This document shows positions 34,709-46,400 of a stretch of DNA of 64,000 nucleotides, in pieces. Numbering within the stretch: position 1 is the stretch's first letter; every line of letters begins with the position of its first letter. Where the stretch lies: NCBI RefSeq assembly GCF_016522075.1, contig NZ_JAEHFW010000003.1, forward strand, positions 62,001 through 126,000, given 5' to 3'. The notes under the pieces were generated by a model. It saw only the letters and a list, made by a program, of their open reading frames with translations, did not search any database and had not been told where the DNA came from. The stretch comes from Mucilaginibacter segetis (GTDB taxonomy: Bacteria; Bacteroidota; Bacteroidia; Sphingobacteriales; Sphingobacteriaceae). A program made the translations under genes and the position numbers.

Positions 34709-36862
34709 ATGAGTACAAGTAATATATCAAGAAGGAACTTTTTAAGGGCCGCCGGGCTTACGGGTACGGCGCTTTGTTTAGGCTTATACTTTCCTGCCAG
34801 TTCAAAAGAGTCTGAAGTTTTTAATGCTGGTGATGAAGAAGCTTCAGGAATAGAGCTAAACTCCTGGATAAAAATAGATAAAGATGGTAAAGTGACGCTG
34901 GTAGATCACCGTGCAGAAATGGGGCAGGGCTCCTACCAGTCCGTACCGCAGATATTGGCCGAGGAATTAGAGGTTGACCTGAACAACGTGAATATTGTTT
35001 TTGCCAGGGGCGATAAAAAGTACGGAAATCAGATAACCGGTGGCAGTTCAACCATACGCGGATCTTATAAAAATTTGCTAAAGCTGGGGGCAACTGCTCG
35101 TGTAATGCTTATACAGGCTGCCGCCAATAAATGGGCGGTGCCGGCCACGGAATGTTATGCAGAATCCGGGCATGTTATTCATCGGCCGTCAGGCAAAAAG
35201 TTTCATTACGGGGAGCTGGTAGAAACTGCCTCCAAATTAGAAACGCCTAAAAATGTACCGTTAAAAAAAATATCAGAATATAAGCTGATCCGTAAACCTC
35301 TTCACCGGCAGGATACACCTTTAAAAACAAACGGTGCCGCTGTTTTTGGTTTGGATTTTAGACTGCCGGGTATGCTGTATGCGGTGGTAGAACGTAATCC
35401 GCGCCTGCGCGGCAAAGTAAAAAGCTTTGATGATGCCGCTGCTCTTAAGGTGCCGGGTGTTAAAAGAGTTTTTAAAGTGCAAATGCTGGTTTACAGCACC
35501 ATTAGGGAGGGGGTTGCAGTAGTAGCCACTTCAACCTGGGCTGCTATGCAGGGCCGAAAAGCATTACATGTGGAGTGGGACGACACCGGATTTGAACACC
35601 TGAGTACCGCTGAAATATACAGCAGGCAAAATCAGGAATTGCAAACTAAAGAGGGCTTATCTTTTCGCAAAGTTGGCGACCCGGATAACCTGTTAAAAAA
35701 TGCGGCTAAAAAACTGGACGTAGTTTACGAAACTCCGTATCAGGCGCACAGTGCAATGGAACCGTTAAATTGCGTAGCACATTATCAAGACAGCAAAATT
35801 GAGATTTGGGGTCCTATACAGGCCCCCGACTGGGTACAGGATTTTATAACCACTCAATTTAATATGCCGAAAGATAAGGTGATCGTTAATATGACGTTTC
35901 TGGGTGGTGGTTTTGGCAGAAAGGCTTTTTTGGATTACCCGCATGAAGCTACGCTGATATCAAAAGAAATGGGTGCGCCCGTTATGGTTGTGTGGAGCAG
36001 GGAAGATGATGTTAGGCAGGGCCCGTTCCGGCCGGGTATTTCGTACCGTGCCGAAGGGGTGGTAGATAGTGGAAATATCAGTGCCATAAAATTCAGAATG
36101 GCTGGCCAGAACTTGGATCATTGGCAGGGTGGAAAGAAAGACAAAGCGAATGGCAGTACTACCGAAGGGTTTTTGGAGCCGTATTTTAAAACTATAAAAA
36201 ATATAAGTTTTGCTGATGTGCCATTCGAAACACCCATACCAACCATGTGGTGGCGATCGGTTTATGCCTCTACCAATGGCTTTGCCTTTGAGAGTTTTAT
36301 GGATGAAATGGCACACGCGGCCGGTAAAGATCCGCTGGATTTTAGGCGGCAGTATTTACCCGAAGACAGATTGCAACGGCTTATTAATAAAATGGAAGAA
36401 GTATCAGGCTGGAAAAGCAGGGAGAAAAACGGCGGATATGGTGTGGCCATGACCGAATGTTTTTCGAGTACGGTTGGCCAGATAGTTAAAGTATCTAAAA
36501 CTGCTGCAGGTAAAATAAAGGTAGACCACGTTTGGGCGGTAATGGATTGCGGCTGGTATGTAAACCCTGATATTATTAAAGCGCAGGTAGAAGGTAGTAT
36601 ATTGATGGCATTAGGCGCAGCAACCATTCAGGAAATAACCTTTAAAGATGGCCTGGCACAACAGCATAATTTTTATGATTACAAAATGCCGCGAATCACC
36701 GATATGCCACCTATTGATGTATATGTGATGGATAATGCAGAAGATGCGGGTGGTGTTGGTGAACCCGGTTTGCCGGCTTTTTCGCCAGCCTTAACCAACG
36801 CGATTTTTGATCTTACCGGGAAGCGCATCAGGAAATTGCCGTTTGATATGAACGCGGTTTAA
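34709..36862 (+). CDS. Molybdopterin-binding oxidoreductase large subunit (second copy)
   Basis: A 717-residue paralogue of the first large subunit. Tat signal SRRNFLRAAGLTGTALCLGLYFPASS near 6-31. Shared motifs: MGQGSYQSVPQILAEELEV, GGSSTIRGSYKNLLKLG, FLGGGFGRKAFLDYPHEA (Moco region) and GGVGEPGLPAFSPAL with active-site Glu685. The two copies share block structure and C-termini (NAIF..LTGKRIRK.PFD) but differ widely elsewhere, so substrates may differ. Only one small subunit is encoded, so the copies may share it or form a heteromer. No Moco-insertion (XdhC) gene is seen here. Confidence 0.9.
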   Translation: MSTSNISRRNFLRAAGLTGTALCLGLYFPASSKESEVFNAGDEEASGIELNSWIKIDKDGKVTLVDHRAEMGQGSYQSVPQILAEELEVDLNNVNIVFARGDKKYGNQITGGSSTIRGSYKNLLKLGATARVMLIQAAANKWAVPATECYAESGHVIHRPSGKKFHYGELVETASKLETPKNVPLKKISEYKLIRKPLHRQDTPLKTNGAAVFGLDFRLPGMLYAVVERNPRLRGKVKSFDDAAALKVPGVKRVFKVQMLVYSTIREGVAVVATSTWAAMQGRKALHVEWDDTGFEHLSTAEIYSRQNQELQTKEGLSFRKVGDPDNLLKNAAKKLDVVYETPYQAHSAMEPLNCVAHYQDSKIEIWGPIQAPDWVQDFITTQFNMPKDKVIVNMTFLGGGFGRKAFLDYPHEATLISKEMGAPVMVVWSREDDVRQGPFRPGISYRAEGVVDSGNISAIKFRMAGQNLDHWQGGKKDKANGSTTEGFLEPYFKTIKNISFADVPFETPIPTMWWRSVYASTNGFAFESFMDEMAHAAGKDPLDFRRQYLPEDRLQRLINKMEEVSGWKSREKNGGYGVAMTECFSSTVGQIVKVSKTAAGKIKVDHVWAVMDCGWYVNPDIIKAQVEGSILMALGAATIQEITFKDGLAQQHNFYDYKMPRITDMPPIDVYVMDNAEDAGGVGEPGLPAFSPALTNAIFDLTGKRIRKLPFDMNAV

Positions 36863-36944
36863 TTGATTTGCTATGCTGCATTATACTCAATTAAGGAGTT
36901 ATTACCACCTGGTTTTTTGTATAATTGATTTTTAAACATAACTA

Positions 36945-36974
36945 TTGCCAATTTGCATCTTTTTGCTACTTTTG
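36945..36974 (+). promoter_or_regulatory. Promoter of tRNA-Ala
   Basis: TTG at 36945-36947 and TACTTTTG at 36967-36974 (exact TAnnTTTG) are separated by 19 bases, the ideal Bacteroidota spacing. The predicted start is a few bases before the tRNA 5' end at 36987. Confidence 0.75.
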
Positions 36975-36986
36975 CCATCCGCAGAC

Positions 36987-37060
<74 letters not shown>

Positions 37061-37082
37061 CTCATAAAAATCATAAGTTATT

Positions 37083-37117
37083 AAAGCTCAAAAATCTATA
37101 GCAGATTTTTGAGCTTT
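37083..37117. terminator. Bidirectional terminator between tRNA-Ala and the gliding operon
   Basis: Perfect 15-bp stem AAAGCTCAAAAATCT/AGATTTTTGAGCTTT with a 5-base loop, 22 bases after the tRNA and 5 bases after the end of the leftward HTH gene. Confidence 0.85.
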
Positions 37118-37122
37118 ATGCT

Positions 37123-37452
37123 TTAAGAGTAAAACTCCGGCGGTATAGCTACCTTTAACAAAGCTGCTTTATTTTTATCAAGCAACTTCTTCCACCAGAA
37201 TTGATATTTTCTTGGATACACTATTCTGTCAGTAAAATCTCTTCGGGAAAGGTTCTCCAAGGCAAGCAATTTGAACATAACCTTTCTGGAATGGTCAACT
37301 ACCGCATGGGAGCGGCGTGTGTACCCCAGCATCCTATTTAATTCGCGGTTTGTTTTACCCAGTAATATATATTCAAATATCTCAATATGCAATGTGGAAA
37401 ATCTTCGTGTTTTTAAATTGGGGCGGGTTGTAACAAATGCCTGGTTATTCAT
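37123..37452 (-). CDS. LuxR-like helix-turn-helix protein
   Basis: A 109-residue protein whose middle resembles the LuxR C-terminal HTH: FSTLHIEIFEYILLGKTNRELNRMLGYTRRSHAVVDHSRKVMFKLLALENLSRRDF (about 20-75). The core L-x-G-K-T-N-R-E-L matches the scanning region, but the usual TV-x-x-H recognition step reads HAVVDH, so it is divergent. There is no sensor domain. The ATG lies one base after the OmpA-family stop, making it the last gene of the adhesin-PorP-OmpA operon. It could feed back on that operon; inference. Confidence 0.65.
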   Translation of the reverse strand: MNNQAFVTTRPNLKTRRFSTLHIEIFEYILLGKTNRELNRMLGYTRRSHAVVDHSRKVMFKLLALENLSRRDFTDRIVYPRKYQFWWKKLLDKNKAALLKVAIPPEFYS

Positions 37453-37453
37453 A

Positions 37454-39412
37454 TCACTCAATTTTTAAAACTGTAAACTCTGTTCTCCTGTTCATTTGCC
37501 GCCCTGCCGGGTTATCCTTTCCGTTAGGCAATGAATTTGGTGCAATAGGTTTTAGCTCACCATAGCCTTTGGCATAAACCCGGCTTTCACTTATACCTTT
37601 TTGTACAAGATAATCTACACATGCCTGTGCACGTTGCTGCGATAGCTTTTTGTTATACGCTTCGGTACCTACCGAGTCGGTATGCGCGGCCAACTCAATT
37701 TTCATTTTAGGATTATCTTTAAGAATTGTCACCACCTTATCCAAAACCAGTTTAGACTCAGGTCGTAAGGTAGCCTTGTCAAAATCGTACAATACATTTT
37801 TTATAATTATCGGTTTATCAACCTTAAATGCCTGCAAACAAATATCCGGGCTATAGAGTGTGTCGTTCAACACCTTTCCTGATTCGGGCATAGGCAGTAC
37901 TTTTGTAAAGTAGCCGCTTTTTTCTAATACCAGGTTGTACGGCCTATGGGTTACGATGTTAAATTGATATACACCGTCTTTAGCAGATATTAAATGCGCT
38001 ATTGTTTGTTTGGAAAGCGAATCCACCAAACTTATCTTAACCCCCGGCAACGCGGTTTGCGTATCACAATCGGTTACAATACCTTTAACTATAAATGATT
38101 TATCATACACTTCAAAGAGATTTAAACAACATTCCGACTCCCTGTCAGAGCTGATATAAAATTTCTTTTGGTCATGTGTATCCGGCATATAATAAAGGTC
38201 ATCCTTGGCAGAATTGATCGGGTACCCCATATTTTGGGGTACAGACCATACGTTATTCTTATTGTTGGCCTCAAAAAAATCAAAGCCACCTAAACCAGTG
38301 AACCCTTTAGAACTATATATTAATCTGCGCGTAGCAACATCATAATAAGCGGCTTGCTCATCCATTGCTGTATTTATTTTGTCGCCCAAATTTTTGGAAT
38401 TTAACGGCGTTCCGTCAGCGTCCAGATCACTTACCCATATATCCTGCCCGCCTAAACCACCGGGTTTGTTTGACGTAAAGAATAGCTTTTTGCCATCGGC
38501 AGTTATATACGGTTGAATGGAGTTATAACCATCGGCGTTTACATGCGTATTAAGCTTTTGAGGCTTGCCCCATTCATTCCCTGCAAAATTGCTGCTATAA
38601 ATTTCATGAGTTATTTTGCTACCCACCTTATACCACCGGGTAAAATACATTCTTTGTCCGTCTGCACTAAACGTAGGAGTTCCGTATTCTATATCCTTTA
38701 TTCCGTCATCATCTTTAAACTTTATAACCTGTGGTGAATCATCACCTGCTGCCATATATACCCTGTTAAGATGTGTCTTGTCGTTTTTTACAAATCTTGA
38801 TGAAGTAAAGTATGTTTTTTGATTTGTATGGGTTATGGCATAGTCCGATCCATCAGAATTCCACACCCCCTTTCTCTTTTTTACCTCCAACAAAAAGGGG
38901 TGTTCATATTCGTTTTGTGCAAATAAGCAGTTTTTGATCTCTTTGGCGGCCATGGTTTTGTACTTTTCCTCACCCTTATAATTTTGCTGAAAGATCTTAA
39001 GTTCTTTAATGGCTTCATCAAAGTGTTGATTTGCCCGCAGGCACACGCCATACCAGTACCTGGTTAATGGATATCCGGACTCATATCCTTCATCTAAAAC
39101 CTGATAATACCACCCTTCTGCCTCCAGATAGTTTTCATATCCGCGATAGGATTCTGCCAGACGGTAGCTGATATATGCGCGATCTTTAGGATTTCCCTTT
39201 TTAACATTCTTAGTGCCTGAATGGTATGGTATGGCCTCTCTTTTTATGAGACTTAATCCTTCTGCAGATTTTTTATAGTAATAAGCTGCCTCATAATAAT
39301 CTTTATTTTCAAAGGCTTTGTCACCAAGTTCGGTTGAATTGTCTTTGTATTGTGCTTTAGCCGCGCTAAACGCTGCCGTAACAATTATCAATGTAAATAG
39401 TAGTTTTTTCAT
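37454..39412 (-). CDS. OmpA-family protein with PD40 repeats (T9SS-associated)
   Basis: A 652-residue outer membrane-associated protein. Signal peptide about 1-20 (ending AAKAQ); TPR-like N-terminal segment (about 25-165: DKAFENKDYYEAAYYYKKSAE, YRGYENYLEAEGWYYQVLDEG); WD40/PD40 beta-propeller about 170-430 (TPTFSADGQRMYFTRWY, GKKLFFTSNKPGGLGGQDIWVSDL); a carboxypeptidase-like regulatory beta domain (about 445-515: FIVKGIVTDCDTQTALPGVKISL); and a C-terminal OmpA peptidoglycan-binding domain (VLYDFDKATLRPESKLVLDK, AAHTDSVGTEAYNKKLSQQRA). This architecture accompanies PorP/SprF in type IX modules. ATG 39412 is chosen over TTG 39439. Confidence 0.9.
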   Translation of the reverse strand: MKKLLFTLIIVTAAFSAAKAQYKDNSTELGDKAFENKDYYEAAYYYKKSAEGLSLIKREAIPYHSGTKNVKKGNPKDRAYISYRLAESYRGYENYLEAEGWYYQVLDEGYESGYPLTRYWYGVCLRANQHFDEAIKELKIFQQNYKGEEKYKTMAAKEIKNCLFAQNEYEHPFLLEVKKRKGVWNSDGSDYAITHTNQKTYFTSSRFVKNDKTHLNRVYMAAGDDSPQVIKFKDDDGIKDIEYGTPTFSADGQRMYFTRWYKVGSKITHEIYSSNFAGNEWGKPQKLNTHVNADGYNSIQPYITADGKKLFFTSNKPGGLGGQDIWVSDLDADGTPLNSKNLGDKINTAMDEQAAYYDVATRRLIYSSKGFTGLGGFDFFEANNKNNVWSVPQNMGYPINSAKDDLYYMPDTHDQKKFYISSDRESECCLNLFEVYDKSFIVKGIVTDCDTQTALPGVKISLVDSLSKQTIAHLISAKDGVYQFNIVTHRPYNLVLEKSGYFTKVLPMPESGKVLNDTLYSPDICLQAFKVDKPIIIKNVLYDFDKATLRPESKLVLDKVVTILKDNPKMKIELAAHTDSVGTEAYNKKLSQQRAQACVDYLVQKGISESRVYAKGYGELKPIAPNSLPNGKDNPAGRQMNRRTEFTVLKIE

Positions 39413-39423
39413 ATTGATAGTTA

Positions 39424-40425
39424 TTATAGTCGTGGACAAACAGGTTCCGGTTCCTGGATATGTTTACGAAAAACATAACTTACAGACAGTTCAATCCCGC
39501 CCTGTCCAAAAGTTGCCCGGTTAAGTGATGAGGTGTTAAAATCGTAGCTGGCACCAATTATTAAACTATTTACATGGTAGCCCACATTAGCTACGGCAGC
39601 ATCTTTAAAACGATACATACCTCCCAGTATCAGTCCCTTTTCATTATTTAACTTTAATTCAGAATAAGCGCCTATCGCTTTTTCTTCGGCTTTTTGCTGT
39701 TTAATAAAAATGGCGTGCGGAATTACATCAAAGTACTCCGACGCCTTAAGGCGCACGCCCGCGTGTGCTGTATATCTTAATGGTAGTTTGCTTTGGGTGC
39801 CATCAGTAGCGAACGGATCTTTTGAACGCGCCAGGTGTGATACACTTAAGCCACCAAAAATATTAGCGCTATGCAGCGGGTCGCCGTCATAGTAAAAAAC
39901 GCCGGCACCTGCATCAAAGATGGTTGCGTTGGTGTTAAGGAAATTCTCATTACTGGGCAGGGTAGGGTCAAAGCCGCTGCTTGGATTAAACTGACTTCCA
40001 AATTGTGCCTTGGTAGCATCAAAACTTCGGTTAATAACTCCCGCCTGTACACCAAAACTTACTTTTTTATACCCGTCATATGAAACCGCGATGTTGTAGC
40101 CAAAAGAGCCATAAGCTGTAAAATAATTGTAACCAATATCGCCGGCGGCCTGGTTCAGCACATTAAATCCCAGCCCTACCTTATTAGTGGGCTTATAATC
40201 TAATGAAAGCGCGCCGGTTTGATACGCATTGTTTATATTAGCATATTGATTTTTAAAGTTTGCATTTATGCGCAGATCTCCGTTTATTACTCCTGTTAAA
40301 GCCGGGTTCAGGTATAAGGGATATGCATAGTATTGCGAAAAGTGCGGATCTATCTGCGCTTTCGAAGTGCTCGCAACTACAACCTGTAGTATAACAGCCA
40401 TAGTTATTATAATTGCTCGTTTCAT
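39424..40425 (-). CDS. PorP/SprF family type IX secretion outer membrane protein
   Basis: A 333-residue outer membrane beta-barrel. Signal peptide about 1-23 (ending SKAQ), then the hallmark IDPHFSQYYAYPLYLNPALTGVINGDLRINANFKNQY. Later strands include LSLDYKPTNKVGLGFNVLNQAAGDIG and LILGGMYRFKDAAVANVGYHVNSLIIGASYDFN. PorP/SprF proteins help secrete or hold on the surface proteins with the CHU_C (type B) C-terminal domain, such as the giant adhesin 35 bases upstream in this operon. Confidence 0.93.
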   Translation of the reverse strand: MKRAIIITMAVILQVVVASTSKAQIDPHFSQYYAYPLYLNPALTGVINGDLRINANFKNQYANINNAYQTGALSLDYKPTNKVGLGFNVLNQAAGDIGYNYFTAYGSFGYNIAVSYDGYKKVSFGVQAGVINRSFDATKAQFGSQFNPSSGFDPTLPSNENFLNTNATIFDAGAGVFYYDGDPLHSANIFGGLSVSHLARSKDPFATDGTQSKLPLRYTAHAGVRLKASEYFDVIPHAIFIKQQKAEEKAIGAYSELKLNNEKGLILGGMYRFKDAAVANVGYHVNSLIIGASYDFNTSSLNRATFGQGGIELSVSYVFRKHIQEPEPVCPRL

Positions 40426-40460
40426 ATATAGATATTTATAGGTTTTAGTATCGCGTTTAA

Positions 40461-43400
40461 TTATCTTAACAGGGTAACTGTTCCCTTTTTCTTAACCACC
40501 TGTCCGTCATTCATGGTAGCTTCAACATAATACACATACACACCAACCGGCTGTGGCCTTCCTTTAAAGGTTCCGTCCCAACCGTTTGATTTGTTGGTAG
40601 ATTTGAATTGTAACTCGCCCCATTGATCGTATATCCAAAAGGAAGCATGATTAATGCTGGTACCGTATATCTGGAAAATATCATTGTTGCCATCGCCGTT
40701 AGGAGTAAAGGCATTAGGTACAAATATGCCATCGCCAAACGGATTGGCCGTGGTACCTGTAACCGCTGTGGAATTACTGCTCAACTGGCATGGTGAGCTG
40801 CCTGCTGCCCGTACAATTATGGTTACTGACTCTGCAGGTTGCAGATCAACCACAAGCTGAATTAAGCCCGCAGAACCTGAACTGGGTGTCGTAAATGTTT
40901 GTCCGTTATCTAAGCTTACTTCATATCCGGTGGCATCCGGCACAGCTCCCCACTCAAAGGTTATACTTGTGGAGGTAGTATTACCAACTGTGACTACCGG
41001 AGCCGCGAGATGCTGTAATATGTTAACCGTAACAGCTGTGCGGGTTGCAGAAGAACAGCCGCTTGAATTACTCACAGCTTCTGCATAGTAAGTTGTGGTA
41101 GCGTTTATAGCAGGTGTTACAAATGATGTCCCGGTAAATAGAAGCGTACCTCCGGTTGCACTGGCATACCAATTTATAGTAGTATTATTGCCGGCCGTAG
41201 CATTAATTGTTACAATATCGCCGGGACATACCGATAATCCCTGGGTATTTATCACAGGAGCATTTGGCGGCGAAGTTACGGTGACGGAAACCGCGGTCCT
41301 TGTATTTGAAACACAACCATTTTCATTAACCGCCTCGGCATAATAGGTGGTATTGGCAGATAAACCCGGAGTGACAAAATCAGTTCCGCTATGCAGAATT
41401 GTGCCGCCGTGCGCTACAGCATACCAATTATAAGTAAAGCCTGCATCAGGATTATCTATACTAAGTGTAGCCTGTGTGCCCGAGCAGGTAGTAGCTGTGT
41501 TATTATTGGCTACAACTGGTGCGTCAGGGGCAGGCTCTGTAGTAACCTGTACCTGTGCAAGGTTATTACTGGCACATCCTCCGGCGTTCCTGGCAACCAC
41601 ATAAAAGTTAGTAGTAACCGTTATCGGATCTGTTACGTAGGTTTCGCCGGTAAACAGCAAGTTTGTTTGGGATGGCGAATCATACCATAAGTAAGTGATT
41701 CCTGATTGCGGCGAACTTATACTCAGAGTAGCAGAACTGCCATTACAAACTAACACGTTTGGAGTAGTAACTGTTGGGTCCTGCGGTAATGGAGTAATAG
41801 TAATGGTTACCGAAGTTCTGCTTGATGGATTACAATTACCCGCACTTGAAGCTTCAACATAATATGTCGTATTTGCTGTTAAGGCAGGTGTCGTAAACTG
41901 CGTTCCGGTGAAAAGAAGAGTGCCGTTAGTTGGTGCATCGTACCAACGATATACAAAATTCGTTTGCGGGTTTTCTACAACGATAGTTGCGGACGAGCCC
42001 ATGCAAACAGTTAGCCCGCCGGATGGAATTTGCAATTGCGGTGGTGTTGGTACGGGTAATACGGTGATATCTGCCTCAGCACGAGCTGCACTGGTACAAC
42101 CGTTATTTGCCGCTTCTACGAAATAAGCAATATCAGCAGTAAGATCATTTATTGTAAAGGTAACGCCTGTATGTACAAGGGTGCCTCCGGTTGCCGCGGT
42201 ATACCAGTTATACTGCACTCCTGAAACCGGATTAACCACGCTAAGTGTAGCACTTCCTCCGCTGCAAACTTCTGTTTGGGCAGCACTTAAAGTTGGTGTA
42301 TTTAGCTGTCCGTTAACGGTTACGTTAACCGCGGTACGGTCTCCATTGTTATTACAGCCTGATGTTGTATTCGCCGCTTCAACATAATAAGTGGTGTTTT
42401 GCGTAATGGCGTCAGTTGTGAAGTTGCTTCCGCTGAATACTGCCGTACCACCGGTGGCTGCAGTATACCAGTTATAGGTAACACCGGCCTCCGGTGAAAT
42501 TACCTGTAAGTTGGCTGTACTGCCTGCACAAACCTGAACATTGGCAGATGCCACAGCAGGCTTAGCCGGACGGGGGTTTACCGTTACAGTGGCAATCGTG
42601 CGCACTGAACTGCTGCACGTACCATTTGTTAATTCAACATAGTAATTATTGGTTGTAACCGGAGATACCGTATAGTTTGCCCCGGTAAATAAAAGTGTGC
42701 CGTTCACAGCGGCATCATACCATTTTGCCATTGAGCCGGCGGTATTTGTCACACTAAGTGTTGTGCTTTCGCCCTGGCATATTTCCATATCAGCCTGTGC
42801 TAATACCGGATTAGCAGGTAACGGTGTAACATTTACCGTTGCGGCAACCCGGTTTGGATTTGCGCATCCGCTGGATGTACGGCTGCTTTCTACGTAATAA
42901 GTAGTAGTTGCTGTTAATGGGCCGGTAACAAAACTATTGCCTGTAAATACAGGCGTGCCACCAGTAGCAGATGTATACCAATTATAACTTATACCTGTAC
43001 GGGTATTAGCTATTGTAAATGTGGCTGTATTACCAGCGCATATATTTACTGTAGTGGCATCAAGTACAGGTGCCTCTACCTGTTTAGTGGCAAAATATAA
43101 GTTTAATGAACTAAAGAGAGACGCTATATTACTGCTCAATCGCACTTCGATACGATCATAAACGGCAGATGGCGCAAATTTTACCAGCGCGGTGTTTCCG
43201 CCGGATAATATCTGTACCCTTAAAACACTGCTGCTTAAATTAACCCTGTCTCCGTTATAAGTGGCCCCATTGTATGATGCTATCTGCAGTTGATCTAACA
43301 CACCAGCAGTAAGCAAACTTACCGGAATACCAATCTTTACTTTTACGGTATCACCTACTACTCCACCCTCACTAAATATAAGCGTTTGCGCCGCATAAGC

Positions 43401-46400
43401 ACCAACAACACTTACCGGCACATTTACCTGGCTAAAACTGGTAGTATCGGCATCAACAGCATTATTGGGGTTGCTTATGCTACAACCTATACATAAGCCA
43501 TTTACATCTGTTGTTTGGGTTACTGCAAAATCACACGAAGTGGAAAATATCGGGTTTACTGTAATGGTAACCGCAGTTCGTTCAGGGCTGGTACAGCCTG
43601 TAGCAGTCAGCATGCTTTCTACATAATAGGTAGTATTTGAAGTTAAAGCCGGAGTGGTAAACGTTGCGCCTGTAAAAATAGGCGTACCCCCGCTTGCACT
43701 GGTATACCAATTAAAGGTTGCTCCTGCAGTAGTAGATGATGCCATTAAAGTTGCCGTTTGGCCCGAAGATATTTGCCCGCCCGATGGTGTAACAGTAATT
43801 GTTGGCGCAATCGGCACTGGATTAACGGTTACCGTAACTTCTGCCCTTGCAGGGCTAACGCAGCTGCCTGAAGCTGCTTCAACATAATAAGATGTAGTTG
43901 ATGTAAGCACCGGGGTGGTATATTGCGCTCCGGTATAAACTGGTGTGCCACCAGTTGGTGTAGTGAACCAATTAAAAGTTATCCCTGATTGTGAAGATGA
44001 TGCGCTTAATGTTGCGTTAGAACCCGAACAGGTTTCCACTGTGGATTGTGACACAGTTGGCACCAACGGTGTTGAAGTGACGTTAGCAGTTACCTTTGTA
44101 CGGATTGAACTTCCGCATTCACCGCTGCCAACTGCCTCAACATAAAAATCGGTGGATATAGTTAACGGATCGGTTGTGAACGGATTGCCTGTAAATACGG
44201 GAGTTGAACTTGCAGGTAATGTATACCAATTAAAAGTAACGCCACTTACAGCCTCCGCAGTGAATGTTGCCGGCTGGTTCGAGCAAACAGTTACCGTAGC
44301 TGTATTAACTACAGGAGCCGCTGGTATGGGTGTTATATTAACCCGTACAGGTGAACGTACACTTTGTGTACATCCGTCAGCTGTTCTGCTGGCTTCAGCG
44401 TAGTAAGTTGTTGTAGAATTTAAAGCCGGTGTATTAAAGGTAGTGCCGGTAAATATAGGTGTACCGCCTGATGCGGTAGTATACCATTTTACCGTAACGT
44501 GCGCCGGAACGGTTGCGGTTAACGTTGCCTGCGTGCCTTGGCAGGCAGTAACGCTGGCCGCATTTATAACAGGCGCAGCTACTTCCTGTGATGCATCATA
44601 AATATTCAGTGAATTAAACACCCCGGCCAAACCGGAGTTCAGCCGTGTTTCCACCCGGTCAAAATCTTGCGCGGCTTTAAAGGCCACGCGGAAACGGCTG
44701 ATCCCATTTAATAACTTGATGCTTATGGCTGCGCCATCGATCGCAAAACGATCATTGTTAAATGTTGTGCCATTATAGGTAGCAAGGCTGATCTGCGAAA
44801 GTACGCTAACATCTGCCAAAGTAGCCGGAAAACCGAGCTCGACCACTACGCTGTCTCCGGCATGGGCGATATTCGCAAAACGTAATGTTTGCTGTGCATA
44901 GCCACCGCCAATTCCAATTGGCACGTTCAATTGTGAAAAGCTATCCCGGTTGTTATCAACTGAGCCATTTGCATTACTTATGCTGCAAAGCACGCATGCT
45001 AAGCCACTTGTTGTATTGGTTTGAGCTATGGCTGCATCGCATGGAACCGGATTATTCGCAATAGCATTAACGGTAACAGCGCCAGCGGCCCTTGTGGCAG
45101 AGACTGCTCCGGTTGCCGGTATGGTGGCTTCGGCGTAATAAGTAATATCATTAAATATAGCCGGCGTATTAAAGGTTGCGCCGGTATATATACTTGTACC
45201 TCCAGTTGGTGTAGTGTACCAGTTAAACACCGCGCCCGCTGTAGTGGAAGATGCAGTTAATGTTGCGGGGGAGCCGGAATTGACTGACTGTGTAGGAGGA
45301 TTTACAGTAACATCAGGCAAGGTAGCCGCATTTACAACAACCGTGGCAGGAGTTCTTTCATCAGAAACGCAATTACCTATTGATGACTCCGCATAATAGG
45401 TGGTGCCTGTGGTTAGCGGTGGTGTGGTAAAGGTTTTACCTGTAAACAAAGGTGTACCACCTGTTGCGGCACTGTACCATTTAACAGTAACGTTATTGGT
45501 TGCCTGTGCTGTAAACGAGGCTGTTTGCCCGCTGAAAATAGTAGCTGTTGAAGGCATAACCACTGGTTTTGCAGGCGGGTCGTTAACCAATACTTGTACA
45601 GCCTGCCTTGCAGGAGAAACACAACCATTACGACTGTACTCTATATAATAAGTTGTATTGGCTGATAACGGAGGCGTGGTAAAATTAGTTCCCGTGAAAA
45701 CCGAACTACCTGCGGTTGGCGTGGTGTACCAATTGAAAGTGCCGTTAGCCGGAGAAGAAATATTGATCTGAGCTGTGCTGCCCTTACAAACCTCGGGGCT
45801 TTGCGGATCGAAAACAGGTGTAGGATATTGTTGCGCGGCATAATAGATCTGTAAAGATGTTAGTAAACTGGCAACTCCCGAATTTAGCCTTACCTCTATT
45901 CTGTCATATGCCGCGGTTGCGGGCACTAAAACCGCGTAGCGGTTATTACCTCCCAACAACCTAACCTTAACTAAGGCATTGTCAAGCGGGTACCGGTCAA
46001 TCAGCGTAGTACCGTTATAAAGTGCTACCGAGATGCGCCCGGCAACATTTACATCGGCCAGGCCCACCGGGGTTGAAATAACAGCCTTAACTGTATCGCC
46101 TGCAAAGCCCGGTTGCTGAAATTGCAGGTATTGATCGGCATAACCGCCAACCAATCCTGCCAATACATTTATAGTTGATGCCGTAGTAGTATCAGCGTCA
46201 GCAGCGAGAGCACCGTTTGTAATTGTACAGCCTATGCAAATACCATTTGCCGAATTGCTTTGGGTATTTGCGAACGTGCATGGCGAATTGGTATTTATAG
46301 TTACATTGATAGTTACCGGGGTGCGATTTGCAGATGTACAGCCACTACCATTAACTGCATTTACATAATAAGTAGTGGTAGCAAATAATGCAGGTGTGGT

